Source of the DNA: Spirodela intermedia
Lineage: Eukaryota > Streptophyta > Magnoliopsida > Alismatales > Araceae
NCBI GenBank assembly: GCA_902729315.2
Contig: LR746277.1
Location: 5,337,001-5,401,000 of the forward strand
Direction: 5' to 3'
Length of the DNA: 64,000 nucleotides
The translations under genes and the position numbers were made by a program. Of this stretch, positions 13,396 to 27,000 are shown piece by piece (position 1 is the stretch's first letter; every line of letters begins with the position of its first letter). The notes below the pieces were generated by a model. That model was not told the DNA's origin. It ran no database searches and worked only from the letters and a program-made list of their open reading frames with translations.

Positions 13396-14379
13396 TGTAT
13401 CATAACGTAGGAAAGCGAGAGAAGAACATGGTCCATGGCCTGCAGAGTGATCAGGGACGACAGAGGCCAATTACTGCGAATCGAGATCTTCACCGAAAGA
13501 GGGGAGAGAATCTCTTATGATCAGGAGGGGTCCCTCCCAAGTAGAATGGGGACAGGGGGCTAGATGACAGTGGAACTGGTCGGGGAATATCCCTCGAATA
13601 TTCTTTGGGGGAGAGAATTCCATGCCCTGTAGCTTATCACGGTTGTATTAAACTCACGGATTTCCTTATAAACCTTAGCCTCTCGCGTCCTAGCTTAGAT
13701 TCAACTCGAACACCTGTTCTTGATGAACATTCTAGTAAAAACATGCACACACAAAAAAAGTTGTGATGATGAAGATGACATATTCCACTTGTCGATCAGT
13801 TTTTCTGATCGGATACTCTAATAATTTAAAAATCTAGATCAGTCAAGAAGAACTTATCGATGCTATTTTTTTAACACAGTTTTTCGCATGTTCAGAGTCT
13901 TTACATCTTCGTCACGTGTACTACGAATGCAAATGATGATCAGTACGGCTTTGATCGCCATCATTTCGTTGACTTTTGCATGCTCCACTGGTCATGCAAC
14001 AGGAGTTGGGCTCCTACGATAGTTCCATCATCTTGTACCGGTTCTTGTGAGTCAATGATGAATGAGTCCGTCAGAGAATCCTCCACGAGTATCCGGGGTA
14101 GATATGAATGCGGCTCGGTCCATACTGGGATAATAAGTATGAAAGAGAAGCCTGGAGAATTCATCACAAAGACAGAAGAAGCGGAGTTAAGGCGTAAAGA
14201 GTCTCTCGGTTAATCTTCACAAGTCATCCGATTCCACATGCGTGCGACTCCGCCGACTGCGGACCACGCGGAACGCATCAGAAAGAGATGAAGCGGCGTT
14301 ACTATGGAAGGAGTTCGTCAACTGGTATACGAGTTTACTCGCTTGGGACTCAGTGGAGATCACAAAGATGGCCTTGGTG
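12141..14379. other. Intergenic region with GA/GT microsatellites
   Basis: No gene supported. Simple repeats at about 12908-12950 (GA and GT) and 13346-13392 (GA). A poly-G tract of about ten bases precedes the second one. Confidence 0.55.
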
Positions 14380-14615
14380 GGGAGAGCCTGGCATGAGAAG
14401 AAGGGAGCAAAATGTAGCCAAGGACAACCTGCCAGAAAATGGCTGACCGAGGCAAACCAATCCCTTCTCTTGTCAGCCAACGCCGGCAAGTCATCCTTGG
14501 CTGCGCTCCGCTCTCTGCCTCTTCATGCAAAGAGCTCCGTTCGCTTTCTAACTCGCTCGGCTTCTCCCTTCCTCGCCTGCCCTCCCTCTCTCTGTAGTCA
14601 TATTTATAGCTGCGG
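14380..14615 (+). repeat. LTR-like dispersed repeat, copy 2 of 3
   Basis: Same ordered motifs as the copy at 11880: CATGAGAAGAAGGGAGC, TGTAGCCAAGGACAACC, GGCAAGTCATCCTTGGCTGC, CTCCGCTCTCTGCCTCTTCA, and ATATTTATAGC at about 14602. Confidence 0.65.
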
Positions 14616-15606
14616 GAGTCAGAATCGGCCTGTGGTGAGAGTAGACAAGTTACCCAAAGTGGGAGTACGCATCTCTCTAGTCCTTCCGCTTTGGGAAAGC
14701 CCCATCCTGTGGTGCTACAGAATATATGCCGGGTAGGTGGAGCGAGTGGGGCGCCGAAACAGCAGGAGCGGCTTAGGAGGGCGACTTGGATGCGGGGTCG
14801 CTCTGGAAAGAAGCCTGAGAGGCTCCGGGCTGTCGTTATCTATTATTCGTTCAACTTGAGTGGATCGACAAGGACAGGAGGCCCCAATCTTCCTCTCTGT
14901 AATCCCGGCGGCCCCTATTTTAAGGGGCTAGAAGGAGCAGTCTCCCACAACGATTGCCGACTCATCTGACAGAGGATTAAGGAACAAAATTCTAATTACT
15001 CACACATTAGACCCTATTCTGATGGGACTTCATCGAACTCCCTCTCGACGTACTTTTGAGTGTGTGTGTATATACATGTACGTCTGGAAGTAGAATGAAG
15101 CAATATTTTGACAAAGTCGAGAAAAAAATATTCGGGTCAACACTGTCCATTTCCAATTGGCTGGCTCGAGGTCTTCACATCTTAAAGCGTTAATTATACG
15201 TTTGTCATCTACATGATTCATATCGTGCATCGAAACCTGCTAAAATAGGGATCTGATCCATTCACTTGCGTGCTAATTTTTCATAGTTACAGGTTTGTTT
15301 CCTTCCAAATAATGTAGAGTTCTTTCAATTTTCTGCTTCTCATACAAGTTGGCTGCTCCAGTCTTTCTCACACATGATAAAAAAAAGAGGCGAAGAAAAT
15401 CACCTAGGCTAGATATGGAGCCCTCATACTGTGCCAAACAAATGGTGTATTCTTCTCAGAACAGATGAGAAATCAAGAAGCAACTTGATAATTTTTAAAC
15501 CGAATAATTATTTTGTTCCTACCAGTCTCGTACTTGAAGAGCCCTCCAGCCGATTGTACCCTTCCCCCACAATGCTGTCATTTCATCGGCAGAAATCATC
15601 CACACA

Positions 15607-15646
<40 letters not shown>

Positions 15647-17234
15647 TTCATTAGCAGACGCAGGCTTAAGGTGCCGAGTGGAAAAACCGTACACAGATAA
15701 AGAAAGAGAAACATTCACAAGTTCCTCCTCACATGACTGATTCCTCTTGTTGGATTTATGTAAGAAAGGGAATGAATCAGGGGGCCAACACTGGTGGAGC
15801 AAGGAGGACAGACTGCCGGAGTGGGCCCAGGGGAACCGCATGGTCGGCAACTGCACATGATTCGTCCTCTCAATCGACAAAGAGAAAGATAGAGTGAGGA
15901 CGAGAGAGTAGACATGGACTACAATTGCCAACATAAATTACGAAATGCCAGAAAAGCAGGTCAGCTTTGGATTTAAATGGCATAGGATTCCAAAATCAGA
16001 AAGCGACCTGCTCAATGAATGGCTTCGTATTGTGCTACTAAAGATATCGGATGCTGTGGGATTCCATGTCGTGATGGTAAATATGGGTTTAATTTTCTCT
16101 TCTGAAAAGTAAGTTCCATGATTGTCTCATCTATTCTCCGCCGCTGCTTCCTTCGCTTTCCCGATTTCTATTAAGTACCCATTGTTGTCACGTATGAGAA
16201 AGATGGAGGGAGTAACAGAGAGGGAGGAATTAATAAGATAATACTTCTTTAATGTTTGGTTCTGAAGCCTGATTTAACTTTTCTGGCCACATGACTTCCC
16301 TCAAGATCCACCCAGGAGTCAATTAATACAACCTCTCTCTCTCTCTCTCTCGTAAGATGCAGGTGGAAACTTTTCCTCTCTCTCGACTCAATTTTGAAAT
16401 TAAAACCGGCAAAATTTGGTTCACAGGCCCTACTCGAAGCACCATCAATCATGAAGACAGTCAGTTATTGGATTTCTTTTAGTAATTAGCTAGAGAAATT
16501 AAGTCAGACTTCAGAGTCGGATATTCTTTAGATCTTCACTCAGCCGAGATAAATTACTGGCAGGGATTATTTTCGAAATTAAACCCAGAAAACTGCAGGC
16601 TGAATCCAAGGTACGAGGTTCGTTGACACATCACTTTGAGCTTCTCTTTTCTTCTTTTTTTTCCGTATCTTACTAAAAACACCCATTTTGCTATATTTAT
16701 TCAAAGAAATACGTACAAGTGGACTTTAGGGGAGTCAACTTGAAGTGATCTCGGAATGGAACATGACGTTGTTAGCTGACATGAGGTAAGATGCTTGGCG
16801 AAGAATGTTTCAAGTCAACGTCACCGACGAAGACGGCGCTAAAGGGGAGGCGTCAATGTGTAAAGACGACTGTATCAGCTACAAAAGCATGCGTGAAAAA
16901 GTTCCCACGGCGGCTTTAGGTTGCTTAACTAGAACCTCCAAGCAGTGCCTTGCGGCTGTATCCATCTTCTCCACGTTCGGGCTCCTTGATCTTCAAACAT
17001 GCACGTACCTGCTTCATTGATCATGGTTGGGCCACAGTAATACATTTATTTATCTATTTATTCATTCATCTGTGTTGAAAAATATATGTACATGTATAAT
17101 ATTGTAAGTAATGAATAGATGCGTGAGGTATATGTGCAAGGCAGCGTACGATCAGAAGAAGCGAAAGAGGCTAGAGGAAGAGAGAGAGAGACTTGCGGTG
17201 GCCTTCGAACGAGGGAAAGACGCCGACTTTGAAG
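14616..17234. other. Intergenic region, nothing recognised except simple repeats
   Basis: No coding feature supported. (CT)n at about 15610-15643 and a shorter CT run at about 16333-16350. Open frames crossing these runs are Ser-Leu repeats created by the microsatellite. Confidence 0.55.
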
Positions 17235-17525
17235 GGTGCAAGAGCCTAGCATGAGAGGAAGGGAGCCAAATGTAGCCAAGGACAACCTGCCGGCACATAG
17301 CCGCCGGCGGCAGGACCGCACGCAAATGCCGGCAAGTCATCCTTGGCTGCACTCCACTCTCTGTCTCTTCAGGCGAGGACCTTTGCACCGTGGAAGATCG
17401 CAGAGACTAGTCCATCCATCCATTCACCCCCCCACCCTCTCTCTCTCTCGATCGCTCGCTCTCCCTTCTCCAGAGCTCTCCATGCTTTGACGACTTGTTC
17501 AAAGGGGTAATGCTATTTATAGGCA
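17235..17525 (+). repeat. LTR-like dispersed repeat, copy 3 of 3
   Basis: Contains CATGAGAGGAAGGGAGCC, TGTAGCCAAGGACAACC, GCCGGCAAGTCATCCTTGG and CTCCACTCTCTGTCTCTTCA, then a TATTTATAGG box at about 17514. It lies directly before duplicated block A1. Confidence 0.65.
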
Positions 17526-17551
17526 GGAGATGCAGAGGAACCTGCCGCAAT

Positions 17552-18757
17552 CATGCCCAGCGAGGCACCTGATCTCCAATAGCGGGGTTTTTGGTTGGGC
17601 AGGAAAGCTTGGGGGGCCACACGCGAGGAATCACTCCCCGTCCAACCACCTTCCCCTTTCGGACAAATCGTTGTGTGGCCCCCAAAGCAGATGCGCGGAC
17701 GGCGCTTGAGTACTTCTAGAAGGGATCGGCCGGTTTGGGTTGCCGCGAGAGCTGTGATTGGGAGAGTGGCTGGCCCAGCTCCATATCTCCCTTGAGCTGT
17801 CTGTTTCCTGCGAAGTTTTCCGGGGAAGAAGTGTGTGAACAGAAATGAGGTTGCAGAAGATTGTGGGATGGCGATAAGGAGAGACCGATCTCCAGGAGGG
17901 GAGATGATGGCTTGGACCCTCCCACTCGACTCGAAAAAGGTCGTCTTCGTGGGGGCTCGAGCATCGTAAAATCGAGTTTACTCGGACAAGAGGGCACAGG
18001 CCTGCTACTCTATTTCTTTATTTGCCGTATCATCATCCGGGACAGAGGTCAAGTCGGACAAGGATGGCTAGAGAGAAACGCCAGCGAATTCACGGGCCTC
18101 TAATCTCTCAAGTTGCTCTGCCCTAGTGCAGGCTTATCGTACGACGACGTTCCCACTTGCCAAGGGCTGCTCTTATGGACGGCATCAGCCGGCAGCGGTG
18201 GCAGGCGCCACGATATAGTCGACCTCCCTCCGCCGCGGCCGTCGCTCAAGGAGGACCTGTGTTTCCTGATCTTCTCGCTGTTTTATTTCCAACGGACATC
18301 TTCTCGTCCGATTTCGATTGGAAGAACAAGGAGTATCCTAGCGGTGCCCGCCGACACTCGCCGAACCACGGTTGGCCGAGCAGCATGACGTGCCCTTGAT
18401 CCATTGCGCGGATCAGAAGATTCACTTTGGTCGTAAAGAGAGCGGCTCTCGGCCCCGCGAAAGGTCAGATAGATGAACTCACTGCTTACGTCCTGCGAAC
18501 AGATAGATGCATTGCACTAACTAGAAGTCCTGGGGGACGGAATTCTCTTCCCCCTCTTTTGTCCTTATTCTTGATCCATTACCAGAGATATAGATCTTAA
18601 CCTTAATTGGTAATCAATAGAGCACACTTCCCTTAGGGATAATCACTTTTGAGGACTATTCAGACAAGAGGCAGAAGTATCTAGCTCAGCATGGAATAGT
18701 CTTAGTTGTGTATGACAAAGAATGAAAGTAGAGAGAGAGGGAGAGAGAGAGAGAGAG
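17552..18757 (+). repeat. Duplicated block A, copy 1 (partner at 34665-35814)
   Basis: Starts at a TCATGCYCAGCGAG motif shared with about 34662. It stays collinear with the partner through CTCCAATAGCGG, GGAAAGCTTGGGGGG, GAGCTGTCTGTTTCCTG, TTTTCCGGGGAAGAAG, ACGCCAGCGAATTCACGGG and GCTATAGTCGA-like sequence, ending in a GA microsatellite in both copies. No conserved protein was found. It marks the left end of the segmental duplication unit. Confidence 0.8.
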
Positions 18758-20594
18758 TTAAGGCTCCTTGAAGGTGGACCGTTCTTCCTTTGGGCGCCAT
18801 CTAGTGGCCTCGTCGTCTCCCTTCACTAGAGACCCGCATGAGGTGGGCGCCCACATTTCCCTTTCCTTAACACCGATCGATCTTCTCAGATGCTCTCTTC
18901 TACACGATTGGTCTCTTCTTCTTACGTAATTACAAGATCTCGTCTTCTCTTCATATCAGACCATCATAACCAATCATCGGGGAAGGCCCGGGGAAGTCGC
19001 ATGAAGTAAAATCTTCTCCATATTCCGAATGATCGGGTTGATCTTTGGATGAGAAGTCCTTCGTCACCGAAGACGAGCAAGAAGCTCTCTCGCCGCCGCG
19101 GTAGTCACTTCGAAGTTACCATCTTCATTATCGCCGCCGCGGTATATCTCGGATTTCCTACCGTTTTCTATCTCCCGACGTCGCCTTCGCTCTCGCGGAA
19201 TCCCCGCCGGCAGGTGGGGTCTCTCCCGCTGTCGATATCCATCGATGTCCCCCCGGACCTGTCCGTATCGTCGAGTGATCCCTCGGAGCGCCGTCACTAC
19301 TATTGCAGCTCTGTGGCCTAGCGGGGAAGAGAGGTAATCGAAACGCAACTCTCTCTCTCTCTCTCACTGTGGTGATAACGCCCGGACGTAAGCAAGGCCA
19401 TTCGACGTTCATGACACGTAGAGCCATGCAAGGGCATCGGCTCGTCCCAACCCATCCGCCAACTTAACCCGCCGGAGTGATATCTTCTCAGTGAAATTGG
19501 CCACAGATGTACGCGCACTGTTTGGTATATCCCTCCTTATTTGAATAATAATACCCGGAACCTAACTAGACTTTGATAATCGTTCATTGAAACTGCTTAG
19601 TTGGCCGAAGGATGATCATCGAGTCCTAAGAATCATACAAATAGAACAATTTAGAAGTAAGGTTTTAATGGATCAACTCCCTTCAGATTCTTGGGATTTA
19701 TTATCAGTTCTCGTGTAAATCCGTACATCTCATCCTACTTATTGAACGTTCCCCCATACAGCTACATGGTAAATTCAGAATCTAATTTTTTTTTTCATTA
19801 AATTAATTTAAAATGTTGTGATATGTTGAAATATCTCAGTAATTTCGGGCTGAGAATAGGCCCATAATAGAGGAGTTTGGCCTCATCTATTGGAACTGAC
19901 TTTTAGCTTATTGAAGTGGCAAATGTGTAACTCTCTTATGAGTAGAAAGAAGGTTAAAAACTAGTTGTGAATTCTGTTTTTTAATAACTGAAAAGTCATT
20001 AGTTTTTAGGGTTCTTTCTCCTTGCCAGCTCCCTCTTTGAACAGCAACCTCTTGATAACATGCTATTTATGTATGTAATTATATAATTATTAATGTAAAT
20101 TAAGGCATTAATCATTACAAATATATGCATGTTATCATATTTTAAGTATATTTCTATCATTTTGTGTAAATTCATGTTATGATCTTAAAATACACCAAAT
20201 TATGGATTATTATAAATAATTACACATTAAAATCTTTAATCCTAATTATATTTATGATTATAATCATGTTTTAAGAGTGAAAATATGAGAGAAAAGATAT
20301 TTATTAACATTTATGTATTTATATAAATTTATTTTATATAATACATAAATGTATAAAATTAATTAAAATTTATTCTCTTCTTATTTTAATAATTTGACCT
20401 TTTATAATGATAGATTATTCAATTTTGAATCCAAAAAAACAAATTTGAATTATTTTGGAGTCGTATTTTGAAAGTTATGATTTTTACAATTTTATAGAAT
20501 TTTCTAGAATTTTTCTGAAATTATTTATATTTATTTTCGATTTTTAAATGTTTTAAATTAATTAAAAAATCGCAAAAAAGGGTTATATGTCGCG

Positions 20595-20695
20595 CGTGTA
20601 CACGTGGATGCGACGTGGTACTCGGGGCCACGTGGCTATGCCACGTGGACAGCACCCGAGCACCTGCGTGGCGCTGATGTGACACGTGGCGTATT
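20595..20695. promoter_or_regulatory. Cluster of ACGTGG (G-box/ABRE-core) motifs
   Basis: Five ACGTGG motifs lie within about 100 bp, two of them palindromic CCACGTGG. Two more CACGTG motifs sit near 20917 and 20949. Such ACGT cores bind bZIP and bHLH factors in plants. The cluster lies inside the AT-rich insertion, so it may be the promoter part of a transposon. Function is inferred only. Confidence 0.45.
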
Positions 20696-20732
20696 TATAT
20701 TTACTATATATATTTATTTAATAAAGTATATA

Positions 20733-20753
20733 GGTCTTCCGATTATCGGAAGA
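20733..20753. repeat. Perfect 21-bp palindrome
   Basis: GTCTTCCGAT and ATCGGAAGAC around a single T form a perfect hairpin. Other palindromes follow nearby: ACTAAAGTCCTTTAGT (about 20825) and AATCGTCGCGACGATT (about 21080). Confidence 0.85.
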
Positions 20754-22547
20754 CAAAGTATTAATCCCTCTTAATCTTCATATCTTATATACCCGAATAT
20801 ACTCCTTTGTTTTTCCCGTGTGGGACTAAAGTCCTTTAGTTTTCTTATGTGCAGGACGCGTGGCGTGATCTCGTGCGTCTGATCGACATCGCGACAAATA
20901 GCGTGCGTAGATCACGTGGAATCGAGGTCCACGCGATCAGAGATCAACCACGTGCCTAAATACTCACTTAAGTGAATAAATCGCGACCGTCTGATCGAGA
21001 GTTATAACGGTCCAGATTATTCACATCAGATGGACATCCAATCACATCTTAACCGCACGATCACGATCGAACGATCGTCGAATCGTCGCGACGATTCGTG
21101 AAGAGGCGTCTCATCGCGATCGTCCATCGCGATCAACTCCATCAGATCGGACGGCCACGATCATTTCTGAATTTTATAAAATCCGTTCTTCGCGACGGAA
21201 GAACGGCCCGCGATCAATCTTCAAATTCTCTTTGTTTAGAGCTCCAATTCGCGCACATCTTTTGAATTGTGTTCGCAACTCATTTCCGCTTCTGTTGGAT
21301 GTTTAATTTAAATGTTTGATTGAAAGAATTGAAAGAATTGGAAGAAATAAAGTCTTGAACTCCTCTTTCGTCTTCGAAAATTCGGAATGAAAAGCCTTGC
21401 ATCCGGCGATTAATTGGATCATTTCGAAGGCTAATTTGGGTTATATTTTTTGTTTTCATCTTAATCTTTCATCATTTAGTGTTAATTTTACTTTAAGTAT
21501 TGTAGATTAAGTTTAATTTAGTTTTAATTTCTGTTTTTAATCATTTCGCGATACGAAAATTTCTCTTAACTTCAAACTTCGATTACTCTTCGAATTCTCA
21601 TCCAAATCACTTGATGTTTGATTCCGTGGATTCAAAATTGAGTTATCTTTCTTAATATACTAAATTGCTCAATTTCTAACCTAATTTCATCGTCCGATTT
21701 GACCGAATTTCAAAGATATCTCTCAAATTTCCCTAATTCTTCGTAGATTTGACCCTTAATTACCATTATACTAATTAATTACTTTGATTAATCATAAATT
21801 GGTAAGATTTGGACTTTGTTTTGACACTGAATCGTGTGCATTCAACGACCATATGATTTAGTCTCGTCACCTCTCTCCCATTTCTTTTTCCTATTTGCTA
21901 TTTTGCTTGTTTGTTCTTAGGAGTTGACATCTTAGTGGAAGGGGGCAGTGAACTGAACTTTGTAGCATAGGCTACTGTTGGAACAAAGAAAATGAGTTAG
22001 GAGAAAATATGGTTACTATTCTTGGATGGCAAAGACCAATATATTACAGGTTATATCTGAGGTAAATAATATAGTAAATAGAAGTCTAATTGTAAGAAGA
22101 AGATAGCTATAAATGAGCCATCTTCTTGTTGTCTGGAAAGCATATATAATCCACCATTTTATTAGATAATTTTGGGGCATATATCAACGTCATTCAGAGG
22201 ATCTTGCAAGTCTTATTAAATAAATCCATGAGACAAGCTGCCATTATTTTGAGTATATACTATTTTCCTATATCCTCTGGTTGATTTCAGTCATATACTA
22301 TTTGAGATATTATTTTCAATTCCTTGCAATATCTTGTCTGATTTTTTTATAACAAAAAATACGGCCCACTACTAGGGGTTTCATTCAAGTGGCTTCTATC
22401 AATAGATTACGCCACAGATCTTATCGTTTCCCGAAGAAGTAGAGTCAACGTAAAAAAGAAACCTAGATGGAATGCAACAAGATGATGAACGAGGAGAAAA
22501 AGAGAGAAACCATGGCCATGGAGTTACAAATGGACACACATACACTT

Positions 22548-22674
<127 letters not shown>

Positions 22675-24097
22675 GGCTAATATGGTTGGGGGAGTGATTT
22701 TGACGAGATTAGTTGTGTCATTTGGATTATTTGAACTAATGGAAAATAATGAAAGTTAGATATCGGACTGGAATTGTCTCGAGTTTTAATTTTCAAAAAT
22801 AGGGAGACTTGTATCTCATGATAAGCATCAACCAGGGAGGTGAACTTATTTGACCCCTGAAATATTACAGAGATTTTTAGGCAGTCGTAAACTCCGCTTG
22901 AATGTTTCAGATACTCTCTATATTAATGGGCCGGGCTCTGCGACTGCGACTGCGAGATGTGGGTTTCTTGTTAATGCCGCACCTCGTGAATGGCACGGCC
23001 TAAATGGGTCGCTTTTGGGCCACGGGGACTATAAAAAATTTTGAGTGGCTGGCTGGCTGGCTTGGAGAAAGACGACGATTAATGGGCTTCTCCAAGGGCC
23101 TCTTGTTTAACGACGTCGCCTTAACTGGACCGATTTATTGGGTCCAAAACGGGCCAGTTCCACGGGATGAGTGAATTGGCTAGTGGGATTGCTGCGGTGC
23201 TTATGCACAACGGACCATATTTACCTGGTTCCTATCGTTTTGGATATTGGGCAGATGAGAAACCTAATCAAGGGCCGGACCGTAGACAGGGACCCATCAA
23301 TAATTACCCTACTCGTGGCCCAATAGGAACCCGGTTCATGAGAACCAGACGATATGAGAAATGGGCTACGTCTCCTGACGTTGATGGGCCGGTATAACAA
23401 TCGAAAGAAGACAAGAGGAATGGATTGTTGCACCTCTGTCACGGCTCTCTAGTCAACGACGTTCTTGTCAATGGACAAATAGAGCCCTTTAGTGGGCCAG
23501 CGGAGTTCGTCGGCAGGACAACTACTCGCAGAAAGCTTCATGTGCGTAAATCATTTATCTAACACATTTTAAACATCTTCTTTGGATCGTAGTAGTTCGT
23601 GGTACAAGTCCCCTGGTCGACTTGGTCGCGGCTCAACGATGATCCCAACTTGGAGGAGTTGACTCCTAAAAGGACAAATGTGTGATCCTGAAGCGCGCGC
23701 GTGTTCCTTGGACAAACTTGTCCTGTTCGCATTAGCGGTCGTCCAATCTGTGGGCTACCTCGGCCGGGGCGGATTAGCATGCCACCACGGAAGGGCGTAC
23801 GACGGAGACGGTGGGAAGTCAACGCCGTGATTAATTTCATCTCCCGTTTCCAAGCAGGCCATCCTCAAGCTCAGAAGCGATTGCTAGAACCGGGCAACTC
23901 CGCTGACGAGCTCATCGTATCCTGTCTGATAGCGCGGTAACTTCAAACCAGTTTCTCGGTTAACACGATTCAAGTTCCAAACAAGGACGCTTTATAGTCT
24001 GTAATCACCCTACTCTCAAACGTGATGACCGCCATTATTCGCTATAACATTGGGAAGAAGCAAACCACCACCGAGAGGGAAGAGACGATGCCATTGG

Positions 24098-27000
24098 TTA
24101 ATACTCGGTGAGGATCTCCTTGAGCTGTGGCAGGCCGCCACCGCCGCCGCTGGCCACGCAGCAAAAATCCCTCTCGCAGCCGCTCGAGTAGAGGCTGCCG
24201 CAGAAGCTCTGGCAGCAGACTGGTACCGGTCGCTTCCGGAAATCGCGGCAGGAGTGATGGGAGTGGCACGTCGCCGTGCACACGACGGCCTCGTCGCACG
24301 CGGCGTGGAGGCTCCGCCGTTCCCCTTTGTCCATCTTGAAGTGCACCGCCAGCCTCTCTTCGCCGGAACAGTGGCTGTGGTGCAGGTCTCGGGCCGCCGT
24401 CGGTGCGCAGCAGTTCTCGCGGCCGCCTTCCACGGTGCTCATAGAGATGGAGTGGCTTTCTTTTCTCCCGTCGTCCTCTGAGACCTGGCAGTCTGGGTGG
24501 CCATGGTGATGATGCCCATCATGGTGATTGTGGTGGTGACGGTGGTCGTCAAGGAATCCGTGGCTGTGGGTATGGCAGGGCTCATCTCGGCGGTGATGAT
24601 GGGCACCGTCGCCGGAGCACTTCCCAACGGGCGTTGCTGCCTCTGTCGCAAGGCCGTGGACACCAGAACAGCAGTTCCCGCCGGCGTGGTGACGATGGAC
24701 GCCATTCCTGCTGGAGTGCATCTTGTGTGAGGAGCCGCAGCATCTGCTTTTCTTTCTCCGGCTGGAGTTCAGCAGGAGCATGCTGTTGAAGATGACCAGG
24801 AGGCAGGTGCCGACGTCGGAGAGGATGGCGGCCCACAAGAGCGGGCGTCCCGCGAAGGCCAGTGCGATGATGGCGGCCTTGGTGACCACCGACATGACGA
24901 TGTTTTGGACGACCTTGCGATGGGTCCTCCTCCCCAGGCGGATGGCGTCGAGGATCTTACGGACATCGTTGGACATGAGGGTGACGTGGCTCGTCTCCAT
25001 GGCGATGGCGGACCCCGATATCCCCATGGAGATGCCCACGTCCGCTGCAGCCAGCGCGGGGGCGTCGTTCATTCCGTCTCCGACCATCACAATGGAGCCC
25101 TCTTTGACCTTGAGGTTCCTCACTATGTTGACCTTGTCCTCCGGCAGGAGCTCAGCGTGGACCATGTCCAGGGCGTCACCCATCTGCGGGCGGATAGCAG
25201 GGCGGGACGTTATAGTAGTAGAAAAAAGACATTTTTTATATAATGTATATGAATATCTTACCTGGTTTTGTGCGGACATGGCGGCGGCCTTGCTGTCGCC
25301 GGTGAGCATCGCCGTCTTAATGCCCATGCGCTTCAACCCTATAACCGCCTCCGCGGCGCCAGTCCGGCAAGTGTCAGAGAGGCTGAATACTCCGATGGGT
25401 ACCCCACCGGAGAAGACGTACCCGACCGTCGTCCCTTTCATCTCCATCTCGACCTCCTCCGGAACTGCAGATCCAAAAATCCGTTAGGTTGGGGATTAAA
25501 AAAAACAGAATACGAATAGGCCATTTTTCAAAAGGTAGAGATCGTCTTCTTCAACCTGCTGCGCACCCCGCCCGAGCAGCGATTCTCTGGTTGCCAACGT
25601 ATATCTGATGCCCGTCGATCTCCCCGTAGATCCCTTCTCCGGGATACATGTGGAACTCCTTCACATTCTCCGGTCTCGGCTCGATGGAACTGAAGCGCGC
25701 GTAATCGGCGAGCGCAGCTGCCATCGGGTGGCTCGACTTACTCTCGACGCTTGACACCCTGCAAGATCAAACAGGTGAGAAGAACCACTCTCTGGGGAAG
25801 CCGATAATTGCACCGGCGACCTCTTTGTTCACTCACCAATAAAGAAGAGAGTGCATGCCGGGGGATTTCCCGATCGCCCGAAACTCCACCACGGTGAACT
25901 GTCCTCTGGTGAGGGTTCCCGTCTTGTCGAAGGCGACGACCCTGGTGTTCGCCAGGGCCTCGAGAATGTCCCCTCCCTTGACCAGCACCCCGCTCTTAGC
26001 TGCCTTCGTGAGGGCGCAGAAGGTGGCCACGGGGGTGGAGAGCACCAGCGCGCAAGGGCACACGCTCACCAGGAGAACCAGCGACATGCGGAGCCAGTGC
26101 TTCAAGTTGTTGGCCCTGACTGCTGTAGGAACGACGGCGACGAGGGCTGCTGCCAGCACAACCGCTGCGACAAGGACAGATCCGAGTATAATGTCAGCAG
26201 AGAGCCAGCCCCCGCGTCAAGTGCCGCCGGCCGAAGGAAACTCCCTGTGGGAACCTCACCGGGGGTGTAGTACTTGGCGCAGGAGTCAATGATCCTTTGG
26301 GTCCTGGACCTGCTGTTCTGGGCCTCCTCCACCAGCTTCGTCATCTTCGCCACGGCTGAGTTCTCGGCCAAGGCAGTGGTTCTTACGGCGACGTAACCTG
26401 CGGGAGCGGTGACCAGGGTTAGTTCGTCGAATCCTCAAGAAGAGGTCAACGCGGAGATGGCTCACCGTTGATGTTGAGGGTGCCGGCCCAGACTTGGGAC
26501 AGGGGATGCTTGGGGACGGGGAAGGACTCCCCCGTCAGGGTGCCCTCATCCACCTCGCTGCGCCCATCAACGACGACACCGTCGATAGGGATCAGCTCCC
26601 CGGCCTTGACGGCGAGGATGGTGTTGACCTCGACATCCTTCGCGTTGACCACCTCGCCCGTCTCCGCCAGCACGGCCTTCTGTGGGGCCATGCTCATAAG
26701 TGCCGACATCACGACCGTGGCCTGCGGAGCTTGGGCTTAGTCTTCCTTAGAAAAGAAATTAAAAAATGGCCTTCGCGAAGCAGGCCGTTCCGGGGGGAGG
26801 TGCGAGTGTTCCGCCCATGGGCGTCCCACGATTTTTTTGACAAGGCCAGCCCCGCCAAGTTGGGAGCTTCCCACGTTTCTACTACTGTGGCCGGGGATTG
26901 ATGATGGGTCAACGGAGGCCATCAAACCCACATGTTGCGACAAGCCTAATCGACTTGAGCCGCCTGGATCAACCGACAGGGACGGGGTCACTAGTTCTAG

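Noticed and set aside
24723-25487. 254-residue open frame antisense to HMA exons 8-9, repeated at 37115-37879
   Set aside because: It is the reverse frame of GC-rich conserved HMA coding sequence and its intron. The two copies agree only because the sense strand is nearly identical there.
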